Source: AC-32 sp963821495 (lineage in GTDB: Bacteria > Actinomycetota > Thermoleophilia > Gaiellales > Gaiellaceae). From it: DNA of 64,000 nucleotides. Position numbers and translations under genes: made by a program. Shown piece after piece: positions 1-6,875 of this stretch. Location of the stretch: assembly GCA_963821495.1 (NCBI GenBank), contig CAWGEA010000001.1, positions 124,001 to 188,000 on the forward strand. The letters are read 5' to 3'. Within the stretch, counting starts at the first letter, position 1. Each line of letters starts with the position of its first letter. The notes beneath the pieces were generated by a model. It made no database searches, was not told the DNA's origin, and saw only the letters and a program-made list of their open reading frames with translations.

Positions 1-113
1 AGCAGCGGCGCCGGCGTGCGAGCCGCCCGCGCCTCGCGCCGGGCCTGCTGCTTGACCCAGGCCCGGTGCCGCGAGGAGCGCGTGCCGTACTTCGGCTTCC
101 AGTAGACCGGCAT
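1..113 (-). CDS. hypothetical protein, N-terminal fragment
   Basis: Only the first 37 codons lie in the window; the rest runs off the left edge. The fragment begins MPVYWKPKYG and becomes rich in Arg and Ala. Its third codon positions are almost all G or C, as in the neighbouring genes, which supports it as coding. The ATG (113-111) overlaps the TGA of the upstream transporter gene in a TGATG junction, so the two are probably translationally coupled. I do not recognise the family. Confidence 0.5.
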   Translation of the reverse strand, partial: MPVYWKPKYGTRSSRHRAWVKQQARREARAARTPAPL

Positions 114-1345
114 CAGTCGATCGTCCTGATCTGTCGCGACAGGAGGCCGCTCGCGATGATGCAGATCGAGATCGCGGCACCCAGGGCGATGATCGTGCCC
201 GGCTCGGCGAGGCCGGAGAGCGAGCCGACCAGCAGCAGGCCGATCGGCGCCAGGCCGAACGAGCCGAACCAGTCGAGGCTCACCACGCGCGAGAGCATGT
301 GCTGCGGCACGAGCTGCATCAGCATCGTCTCCCAGATCGTGACGCCGAAGCCGATGCAGACTCCGCGCACGAGGGCGGCCGCCACTGCGACCGGGTACCA
401 GGGCGTAAGCGCGAACACGATCACGAGCATGCTGTTCACGATCCAAATCAGGTACGAGATCAGCCCGCGCCGGCGCTGGGGGTTGAGCTGGCCGACGAGC
501 ACCGAGCCGACGATCATCCCGGCCCCGATCGCCGAGAAGACGAGCCCGTAGGCGCCCACGCCGAGGTGAAAGTGCTCGCGCACGAGTTTGGGCGTCAGCA
601 CCTGGATCGGCGCCCACTGCAGCATCAGCACGAAGGCGAACAGGCTGATCGTCAGCCAGAGCCACGGGATCCCGGCCACGTAGCGGATCCCGGCGCCGAT
701 CTCGCGCAGCGTGCCCTCGGCCGCGCCGCGCTCGGACGTGCGCGGCCGGGTCGCGTAGACGAAGGCAAAGGAGACGAGGTAGGAGACGGCGTTGAAGCCG
801 AACACGACGGTCGCGCCGGCGAGGCCGTAGAGCAGCGACGCCACCGACGGCCCGATCAGGAAGCTGCCCTGGCGCGCCATCCCGATCAGCGCGTTCGCCG
901 AGCCGAGCTCCGGGCCGTCGACTACGAGCGGGATCAGGCCGCCGAGGGCGGGCGTGAAGAAGCCCGTCGCGAGACCCTCGACGAACGCGATCGCGGCCAG
1001 CGAGCCGATGCTGAGGTGGCCGGTGGCGTCGACCGCCGCGAGTACGCCGATAACCGCGAAGCGCGCGGCGTCGGAGACCAGCATCAGCGTGCGGCGGTCG
1101 TAGCGGTCCGCGAGCGCGCCGCCGACAAGGACGGTCGAGAGCAGCCCGACGCCCTGCAGCGTCAGGACGAACCCCAGCGAGCGCGCGGAGCCGGTGAGCG
1201 TGAACGTGCGCCAGCCGAGCGCGACCACGAACGAGGCGTCGCCGAGCAGCGAGATCGCCTGTCCGATCCAGAGCAGCCGGAAGTCGCGGCTCTGGAAGGC
1301 CTGCAGGAGACGGGCGCGCGAAGGCGTGGCGGCGGTTGCCTCCAT
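113..1345 (-). CDS. MFS transporter, drug/siderophore-efflux type
   Basis: A 410-residue integral membrane protein with about 12 hydrophobic segments, matching the major facilitator superfamily. The loop after segment 2 has the motif-A-like DRYDRRTLM. The overall look is that of the efflux branch (EntS/macrolide-efflux-like), so proton-coupled export of a small amphipathic compound is likely, but the substrate cannot be read from the sequence. On the opposite strand of the start region a TAGCTT -10 box (1353-1358) ends 7 bases before the ATG, implying a leaderless transcript. The 3' end overlaps the next gene by one base. Confidence 0.85.
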   Translation of the reverse strand: MEATAATPSRARLLQAFQSRDFRLLWIGQAISLLGDASFVVALGWRTFTLTGSARSLGFVLTLQGVGLLSTVLVGGALADRYDRRTLMLVSDAARFAVIGVLAAVDATGHLSIGSLAAIAFVEGLATGFFTPALGGLIPLVVDGPELGSANALIGMARQGSFLIGPSVASLLYGLAGATVVFGFNAVSYLVSFAFVYATRPRTSERGAAEGTLREIGAGIRYVAGIPWLWLTISLFAFVLMLQWAPIQVLTPKLVREHFHLGVGAYGLVFSAIGAGMIVGSVLVGQLNPQRRRGLISYLIWIVNSMLVIVFALTPWYPVAVAAALVRGVCIGFGVTIWETMLMQLVPQHMLSRVVSLDWFGSFGLAPIGLLLVGSLSGLAEPGTIIALGAAISICIIASGLLSRQIRTID

Positions 1346-1352
1346 CGAACGA

Positions 1353-1362
1353 AAGCTATCCT
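1353..1362. promoter_or_regulatory. symmetric divergent -10 element
   Basis: The ten bases AAGCTATCCT fit ANNNTANNNT. Read leftward they give TAGCTT, 7 bases from the MFS ATG at 1345. Read rightward they give TATCCT, 6 bases from the nitrilase GTG at 1369. One element may drive both genes. No transcription start data are available, so this rests on position and on its recurrence elsewhere in the window. Confidence 0.5.
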
Positions 1363-1368
1363 CAGCGC

Positions 1369-2205
1369 GTGACCGACCTCCTTCGCGTGGCCTGCGTTCA
1401 GATGACGAGCCGCGCCGACAAGGCGGCGAACCTGGAGAAGGCAGAGCGGCTCGTGGCGAAGGCGGCGGCCACCGGCGCCGACGTGGTCGCGCTGCCGGAG
1501 AAGTGGAACGCGATCGGCTCGACCGAGGAGCTGCACGCTGCCGCGGAGCCGCTCGAGGGCGGCGAGTCGGTGGCCGCGATGGCCGGGTGGGCGCGGGTGC
1601 ACGGGATCACGCTCGTCGGCGGCTCGATCTCCGAGAAGCGCGAGGGTCGCGAGAAGCTCTCGAACACCTCGCTCGCCTTCGGGCCCGAAGGCGAGCTGCT
1701 CGGGATCTACCGCAAGATCCACCTCTTCGACGTCGAGGTCGGCGGCCACGTCTACCGCGAGTCGGAGGCCGAGGAGCCCGGCGCGGAGCCGGTGGTCGTC
1801 CAGGGTGAGGGATGGCCGGTCGGGCTGACCGTCTGCTACGACGTCCGCTTTCCCGAGCTCTACCGGATCCTCGCGCTCGAGGGCGCGGAGCTCGTGACTG
1901 TGCCTGCGCACTTCACGACGCCGACCGGCAAGGATCACTGGCACGTGCTCCTGCGCGCGCGGGCGATCGAGAACCAGTACTACGTCGCGGCCCCGGCGCA
2001 GGTCGGCGAGACGCTGCCGGGGAAGCCTGCGTACGGCCGCTCGTTGATCGTCGACCCGTGGGGGATAGTGCTCGCCCAGGCGCCGGACGAGGAGACGGTG
2101 ATCGCGGCCGAGCTCGACCGGGCGCGGCTGCGCTCCGTTCGCGAGACGCTGCCGTCGCTGAAGAATCGCCAGGCAGACGCGTACCGCTGGCCGGCTCCCG
2201 CCTAG
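1369..2205 (+). CDS. carbon-nitrogen hydrolase (nitrilase superfamily)
   Basis: A cytosolic amidase of the nitrilase superfamily, about 278 residues, which is normal for the Nit/omega-amidase branch. The Glu-Lys-Cys triad is visible: Glu44 in LPEKW, Lys116 in YRKIHLFD and Cys156 in VCYDVRFPE. The HLFD and DVRFPE wording resembles Nit1/omega-amidase enzymes acting on dicarboxylic acid monoamides or deaminated glutathione, but the substrate is inferred. I chose the GTG at 1369 because an upstream ATG at 1336 would overlap the divergent transporter, and because TATCCT sits 6 bases before this GTG. Confidence 0.88.
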   Translation: MTDLLRVACVQMTSRADKAANLEKAERLVAKAAATGADVVALPEKWNAIGSTEELHAAAEPLEGGESVAAMAGWARVHGITLVGGSISEKREGREKLSNTSLAFGPEGELLGIYRKIHLFDVEVGGHVYRESEAEEPGAEPVVVQGEGWPVGLTVCYDVRFPELYRILALEGAELVTVPAHFTTPTGKDHWHVLLRARAIENQYYVAAPAQVGETLPGKPAYGRSLIVDPWGIVLAQAPDEETVIAAELDRARLRSVRETLPSLKNRQADAYRWPAPA

Positions 2206-2981
2206 TCGAGCGCAATGGGCTCGTCGTCGGCGAGCCCTTCGTGGACGGCGTGGCGTCGATCCTCGTCGCGCGTGCGGTGACCGCAGACGGGCAGGAAGTC
2301 GTGCTGAAGGTGCAGGAACCGCACCGCGAGAGCGAGCACGAGGCGGCGGCGCTCGAGCTCTGGGACGGCGACGGCGCGGTGCGGCTGCTCGACCTCGAGC
2401 CCGAGGAGTACGCCCTCCTGCTCGAGCGGTGCGTTCCCGGTACGCCCCTGTCGGCCGCCGGCGCGGAGACCGCGCTCGACGTCTTCGTCGAGCTGTTGCC
2501 GCGGCTCTGGAAGCCGGCGGGCTCACCGTTCAAGACGCTCTCGGCGGAAGCCGCGTGGTGGGCCGACTCGCTCGAGGAAACCTGGGAGCGCTTCGGCCGG
2601 CCGTTCGAACGGAGGCTGCTCGACGCCGCGCTGGAGGCGCTGCAGGAGCTGCCGCGCACGCAGGGCGAGCAGGTGCTCCTCCACCAGGACCTGCACGGCG
2701 ACAACGTCCTCGCGGCACAGCGCGAGCCCTGGCTGGCGATCGACCCCAAGCCGCTCGCCGGCGAGCGCGAGTTCGGGATCGCGCCGATCGTCCGCTCGAG
2801 CGAGCTCGGCCACTCGCGGCGCGAGGTGCTCGGCCGCTTCGACCGGCTCACGTCCGAGCTCGGCCTCGACCGGGAGCGGGCGCGCGGCTGGACGATCGCC
2901 CAGACGATCGCCTGGGCGTTCAACGGCCGGCACCACCGCGGTCATGCAGAGGTCGCGCGCTGGCTGCTAGAAGCTGGGTGA
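2187..2981 (+). CDS. aminoglycoside/hydroxyurea-type small-molecule kinase
   Basis: A protein-kinase-like phosphotransferase of about 264 residues. The catalytic loop HQDLHGDN and the metal-binding Asp in AIDPKPL match the APH(6)/hydroxyurea phosphotransferase family. The N-lobe has LVVGEPF followed by the ATP-binding Lys in VVLKVQE. The start is a problem: the family N-terminus begins near 2187, yet the only in-frame ATG/GTG/TTG is GTG 2241, which removes the first strand. The codon at 2187 is CTG, overlapping the nitrilase 3' end. Family membership does not prove antibiotic resistance; a housekeeping substrate is equally possible. Confidence 0.75.
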   Translation: MAGSRLVERNGLVVGEPFVDGVASILVARAVTADGQEVVLKVQEPHRESEHEAAALELWDGDGAVRLLDLEPEEYALLLERCVPGTPLSAAGAETALDVFVELLPRLWKPAGSPFKTLSAEAAWWADSLEETWERFGRPFERRLLDAALEALQELPRTQGEQVLLHQDLHGDNVLAAQREPWLAIDPKPLAGEREFGIAPIVRSSELGHSRREVLGRFDRLTSELGLDRERARGWTIAQTIAWAFNGRHHRGHAEVARWLLEAG

Positions 2982-3664
2982 TGCTGCGGGCCGTCCTGTT
3001 CGACGTCGACTTCACCATCGCGCGTCCAGGGCCGGAGCTCGGGCCGGAGGGCTACCACCGCCTAGGCACGCGCTTCGGGCTCGACCTCGACCCCTCGCGC
3101 TACGCGCTCGCGCGCGAGAAGGCGGTCGAGGGCATCCGTCGCCACCCCGAGCTCGAGCACGACGAGGAGATCTGGGTCGCTTTCACCGAGCAGATCATCC
3201 GAGGGATGGGCGGCGACGCCGAGTCCGCCTACGAGTGCGCGGTGGAGATGACGCGGGCCTGGGAGCACGCGGCGCACTTCGAGCTCTACGACGACGCGCT
3301 GCCCGTGCTCCAGGAGCTGCGTGCGCAGGGGCTGAAGCTCGGCCTCGTCTCGAACACCGGCCGTAACCTCGACGAGTTCGTCGCGCACCACCGGCTACAC
3401 GTCGACGCGGCGCTCGGATCGGGGGCGTTCGGGCGGACGAAGCCGCACCCGACGATCTTCCGGGCCGTGCTCGAGCGGCTCGCCGTCGAGCCGGCCGACG
3501 CGGCGATGGTGGGCGACTCGGTCGAGGACGACATCGAAGGCGCCCGCGCAACCGGCATCCCGCGCGCGTTCCTGCTCGACCGCGACGGTCGCTACCCGGA
3601 GCTCCCGGACCGCCTGCCCGACCTGTTCGCGCTGCCGGCCGCGCTCGGGCTCCGGCCGAGCTGA
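2981..3664 (+). CDS. HAD-superfamily hydrolase
   Basis: A 227-residue haloacid-dehalogenase-fold phosphatase. Motif I is LFDVDFT (Asp8 nucleophile, Asp10 acid/base), motif II is the VSNTG Thr/Ser, motif III is the Lys in GRTKPHP, and motif IV is MVGDSVEDD. A helical cap lies between motifs I and II. It probably dephosphorylates a small metabolite in the cytosol; the substrate is unknown. The ATG overlaps the stop of the upstream kinase gene (TGATG), so a coupled kinase/phosphatase pair is likely. Its 3' end overlaps the convergent CoA transferase by 73 bases. Confidence 0.85.
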   Translation: MLRAVLFDVDFTIARPGPELGPEGYHRLGTRFGLDLDPSRYALAREKAVEGIRRHPELEHDEEIWVAFTEQIIRGMGGDAESAYECAVEMTRAWEHAAHFELYDDALPVLQELRAQGLKLGLVSNTGRNLDEFVAHHRLHVDAALGSGAFGRTKPHPTIFRAVLERLAVEPADAAMVGDSVEDDIEGARATGIPRAFLLDRDGRYPELPDRLPDLFALPAALGLRPS

Positions 3665-4530
3665 GCCGCCGCCTCCTCGAGGGTGGCGACGGGGCCGACG
3701 CTGACGTCCTCGCCCCGGAAGAGCTCGAGCCAGGTCGCGAGCGGGTGGGCGGCGAAGCCCTCGGCGAGCTCGGCCGCGAGCGGCTCCTGCTCCACGTCCC
3801 ACTGGCGCTCGGCGAGCTCCCGGCGGCCGAGCAGCTCGCAGAGGCGGCGGAAGAACTTCGGCTCGAGCGCGGCGACGGTGAGATGGCGTCCGTCGGCGGT
3901 CGCGTAGATCCGGTAGCACGCGAGGTCGCCGGTGAGCAGGCGAGGGAAGGGCTCGCCGCCGAGGCGGTGCGAGGCTAGCTCGTGCGCGCCGTGGGTGAGC
4001 GAGACGACCAGGTGCTGCCCGCGGCCGTTGTGCTCCCGCTCGAGCAGCGCGGCCAGGATCTGCGCCGTGGCGCGGAGGGCTGCGCCGAGGTCGGCGACCT
4101 GGACCGGCGGCAGCGCGGGGGCGGTGTCGACGAGCAGGCCGGCCCAGCCCTGGTAGTTGAGGTCGTGGCCGGCGGTCCGGTCGTGCGGCCCGAAGCCGGT
4201 GAAGGAGCAGTAGACGACCCGCTCGGGCAGCTGCGACGGCCCGATCCCGAGCCGCTCGACCACGCCCGGGCGGAAGCTCTCGAGCACGACGTCGGCCTCC
4301 GCGCAGAGCGCATGGCCGCGCTCGGGGTCGGCCTTCAGGTCGAGCTCGACGGTGGCCTTGCCGGCGTTGAGCGCCTCATGCCAGGCCGGCGCCAGCTCCT
4401 GCAACGGGTCTCCGCCGGGCGGCAGCAGCCGCGTGACGCGCGCGCCGAGCCGCATCAACTCCCGGCTCGCGAACGGCCCGGGCAGGTACCGCGTCAGGTC
4501 GACGACGAGCAGTCCCGCGAGCGGTTGCAC
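3592..4530 (-). CDS. CaiB/BaiF family III CoA transferase, short
   Basis: Resembles family III CoA transferases and alpha-methylacyl-CoA racemases, which move CoA between acyl groups or epimerise 2-methylacyl-CoA. The catalytic Asp context GHDLNYQGWAGLL is present. The GTG at 4530 starts the conserved first strand (PLAGLLVVDLTRY); longer starts add unrelated residues. At about 312 residues it is shorter than the usual 360-400, ending soon after VATLEEAAAQ where the family normally continues. The missing tail falls where the convergent HAD gene begins. TAGCTT (4539-4544) ends 8 bases before the start. Whether the short form is active is unclear. Confidence 0.78.
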   Translation of the reverse strand: MQPLAGLLVVDLTRYLPGPFASRELMRLGARVTRLLPPGGDPLQELAPAWHEALNAGKATVELDLKADPERGHALCAEADVVLESFRPGVVERLGIGPSQLPERVVYCSFTGFGPHDRTAGHDLNYQGWAGLLVDTAPALPPVQVADLGAALRATAQILAALLEREHNGRGQHLVVSLTHGAHELASHRLGGEPFPRLLTGDLACYRIYATADGRHLTVAALEPKFFRRLCELLGRRELAERQWDVEQEPLAAELAEGFAAHPLATWLELFRGEDVSVGPVATLEEAAAQLGRSPSAAGSANRSGRRSGSSG

Positions 4531-4538
4531 CAGAACCG

Positions 4539-4551
4539 AAGCTACTACACT
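4539..4551. promoter_or_regulatory. back-to-back -10 boxes, CoA transferase / TetR
   Basis: Leftward TAGCTT (4539-4544) is 8 bases from the CoA transferase GTG, and rightward TACACT (4546-4551) is 8 bases from the TetR GTG at 4560. Only 29 bases separate the two start codons, so the TetR protein could repress both genes from one site here. No clear palindrome was seen. Confidence 0.45.
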
Positions 4552-4559
4552 CAGCCGGG

Positions 4560-5183
4560 GTGCCGAACCGCACGAATGCGCAAGCGCAGGAGGAAAAGCG
4601 CCGGCTGCTTCTGGACGCGGCGGTGCGGGTCTTCGCACGCAAGGGCTACCACGCGAGCCGGGTGGGCGACATCGCGGAGGAAGCGGGTGTCGCGTACGGC
4701 CTCCTGTACCACTACTTCAGTTCGAAGGAGGAGGTGCTCCGGGCCGTCTTCCGCGAGACGTGGCGCGCGCTGATCGAGACGATCAGGAGCGTCGAGCAGG
4801 CGGGCGACCCGCCGCGCGAGCAGCTGCGCAAGGTCGCCGAGATCCTGCTCCGCTCGTGGCGCCGTGATCCGGACCTCGTGCGCGTGCTCGTGCTCGAGGT
4901 GACGCGCAGCCAGCACCTGCCGGACGAGATGGACGAGATCGTCGAGTCGTTCGCGGCGATCCAGGAGATCGTCGAGCGCGGCCAGGCGGACGGGTCGATC
5001 CGCTCCGACCTCGACGCGCGCCTGGCGAGCTACGTCTTCTACGGCGCCGTCGAAGAGCTGCTGACCGGCTGGGTGCTCGGCCGCCTGCCCGACTCCGAGG
5101 AGGATGTCGCCTGCGCCGAGCGGACGCTCGTCGAGATCGTCGCCGGCGGCCTGGCAACCGAGCTGGCGACGGCCGAAACCTAG
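4560..5183 (+). CDS. TetR-family transcriptional regulator
   Basis: A 207-residue one-component repressor. The N-terminal helix-turn-helix lies around residues 28-58 (RVGDIAEEAGVAYGLLYHYF, then SSKEEVL), followed by an all-helical ligand domain. The YHYF end of the recognition helix and the strong acyl-CoA-gene company suggest an acyl-CoA or fatty-acid ligand, but that is inference. The start is GTG. The stop codon directly abuts the GTG of the next transporter gene, so they form an operon, and it is divergent from the CoA transferase. Confidence 0.88.
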   Translation: MPNRTNAQAQEEKRRLLLDAAVRVFARKGYHASRVGDIAEEAGVAYGLLYHYFSSKEEVLRAVFRETWRALIETIRSVEQAGDPPREQLRKVAEILLRSWRRDPDLVRVLVLEVTRSQHLPDEMDEIVESFAAIQEIVERGQADGSIRSDLDARLASYVFYGAVEELLTGWVLGRLPDSEEDVACAERTLVEIVAGGLATELATAET

Positions 5184-6464
5184 GTGTCGACCACCTCGAG
5201 CACGGAGGCGCTCGTCGCGTTGCCCGGAGCGCGTAAGAGGCTGCTCTGGTCGCTCGGGCTCGGTGCGTTCGGCCTCGCCTTCTCGATCACGACGACCGCT
5301 GCGTATCTGCCGCCGCTGCTGCACCGCTTCACCAGCTCGGGCGGCGTGATCGGCGTGATCCTCGGCGTCGAGGGCGTGTTCGCGCTGACGCTCTCGCCGG
5401 TGATCGGGCCCTGGAGCGACGGCTTCCACACCCCGCTGGGCCGGCGGCGCCCGTTCATGCTGGTCGCGCTCCCGCCGCTCGGGTTCTGCCTGCTGCTGAT
5501 GCCCCTCATGCCGAACCTCTGGACGACCGTCGTGGTCGTGCTGACGTTCTTCTTCGCGTACTACATCTACGAGCCGCCCTACCGCGGCCTCTATCCCGAC
5601 GTCCTGCCACCGGAGCAGTTCGGCCGCTCGCAGGGCATCCAGCACATCCTGCGCGGGATCGCGATCGGGATCGCGCTCGTCGTCGGCGGGCTCCTGTTCA
5701 AGGTCTGGCGGCCCTCGCCGTTCCTGCTCGCCGCCGTGCTGACGACGGCCGCGTGCGGCGCGACGGTGCTGCTCGTCAACGAGGACGGCGGGCACGGGCG
5801 CGTCTTCGAGGGCTTCGGGGCCTACATCAGGCGGAGCTGGCACATCTTCTGGGAGAACGGTGATGTGCGGCGCTTCCTGATCGCGAACTCGGCGTGGGAG
5901 GGGACGTTCGCGGCGGCCCGGACGTTCGTCGTGCTCTACATCATCGACGGCCTGCACCAGTCGAAGGTGATGTCGTCTGCGGTGCTGGGCGCCGTCGCGG
6001 TCGGCTACGTGATCGCCGCGATCTTCGCGGGGCGGCTCGGCGACCGCTTCGGGCTGGCGCGGGTGATCTTCTTCGCGTCGTGGATCTACGGCGCCGGCTT
6101 CCTGGTCGGCGGACTCGCACAGCAGTGGCACGACTGGTACTTCGGGCTGATCATCCCCGTGGCGGTCGCGGGCGGAACGGTGATGACGCTCGCCTGGGGG
6201 CTGCTGTACAAGATCGTGCCCGTCGAGCACCGCGGGGCGGCGTCGGGCCTCGCGACGACGACGAAGGGCATCGGGCTGCTGATCGGCGCGCCGTTGGCCG
6301 GTCTGGCGATCGACCTGGCGCAGCCGTACCTCGAGACGACGTCCGGCTACCAGATCCTCTGGCCGATCTGCGGCCTGCCCATCCTGGCCGCGATCCCGCT
6401 GCTCGTCCGTTTGATGGAAATCGAGCCGCGGCCGCATGCCCAGGTCGACGTGCCGGTGATCTAG
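5184..6464 (+). CDS. MFS transporter, sugar-porter (SLC45/GPH-like)
   Basis: A 426-residue membrane protein with about 12 hydrophobic segments. The loop after segment 2, with GPWSDGF and LGRRRPFML, resembles the motif of sucrose/glycoside symporters and SLC45 proteins, and EPPYRGLYPDVLPP resembles their segment 4-5 region. A cation-coupled carbohydrate or lipid-like substrate is possible. The GTG follows the TetR stop with no gap, so transcription and probably translation are coupled to the regulator. The last four bases overlap the convergent DUF302 gene. Confidence 0.82.
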   Translation: MSTTSSTEALVALPGARKRLLWSLGLGAFGLAFSITTTAAYLPPLLHRFTSSGGVIGVILGVEGVFALTLSPVIGPWSDGFHTPLGRRRPFMLVALPPLGFCLLLMPLMPNLWTTVVVVLTFFFAYYIYEPPYRGLYPDVLPPEQFGRSQGIQHILRGIAIGIALVVGGLLFKVWRPSPFLLAAVLTTAACGATVLLVNEDGGHGRVFEGFGAYIRRSWHIFWENGDVRRFLIANSAWEGTFAAARTFVVLYIIDGLHQSKVMSSAVLGAVAVGYVIAAIFAGRLGDRFGLARVIFFASWIYGAGFLVGGLAQQWHDWYFGLIIPVAVAGGTVMTLAWGLLYKIVPVEHRGAASGLATTTKGIGLLIGAPLAGLAIDLAQPYLETTSGYQILWPICGLPILAAIPLLVRLMEIEPRPHAQVDVPVI

Positions 6465-6862
6465 GCCGCGGCGGCGCGCTCGACGGCCGAGGCGAGCTTC
6501 GCGCGAACCTCGGCCGCGACCGGCGTCAGCGCGTCGTTCTCCACGATCGAGAGCATCCTTTCCGCGTCGATCGCGGCGATCTGCGTGATGCCGTCGGTCT
6601 GGTAGACGGCGACGTTGCACGGCAGCAGCGTCCCGAGGTCCGGCTCGGCACCGAGAGCCCTGTGCGCGAGCGCCGGGTTGCAGGCGCCGAGGATCAGGTA
6701 CGGCTCCCGCTCGACTGCGAGCTTCTCGCGCAGCGTCGCCTGCACGTCGATCTCGCAGAGGACGCCGAACCCCTCGGCCTTCAGCGCTTCGCGGACGCGG
6801 TCGACCGCGTCCGCGAACGGGTGGTCGGTGGCGGCGCTCAGGGTGTAGCCGGTGGCGAGCAT
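6461..6862 (-). CDS. DUF302 family protein
   Basis: A 133-residue protein of the DUF302 family. It shows the family pattern of an N-terminal ADAVDRVREALKAEGFGVL segment, then a CNPALAHRAL turn and LLPCNVAVYQ. The function is not established; members often sit beside redox or membrane transport genes. It lies 13 bases downstream of the MMPL transporter gene on the same strand, so the two are probably co-transcribed and under the ArsR regulator's control. No signal peptide is apparent. Confidence 0.8.
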   Translation of the reverse strand: MLATGYTLSAATDHPFADAVDRVREALKAEGFGVLCEIDVQATLREKLAVEREPYLILGACNPALAHRALGAEPDLGTLLPCNVAVYQTDGITQIAAIDAERMLSIVENDALTPVAAEVRAKLASAVERAAAA

Positions 6863-6875
6863 TGGCGTTCCTGCT

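Noticed and set aside
2187..2981. An antibiotic-resistance gene
   Set aside because: The kinase fold matches APH-type enzymes, but it is coupled to metabolic genes and no resistance context or mobile element is present.
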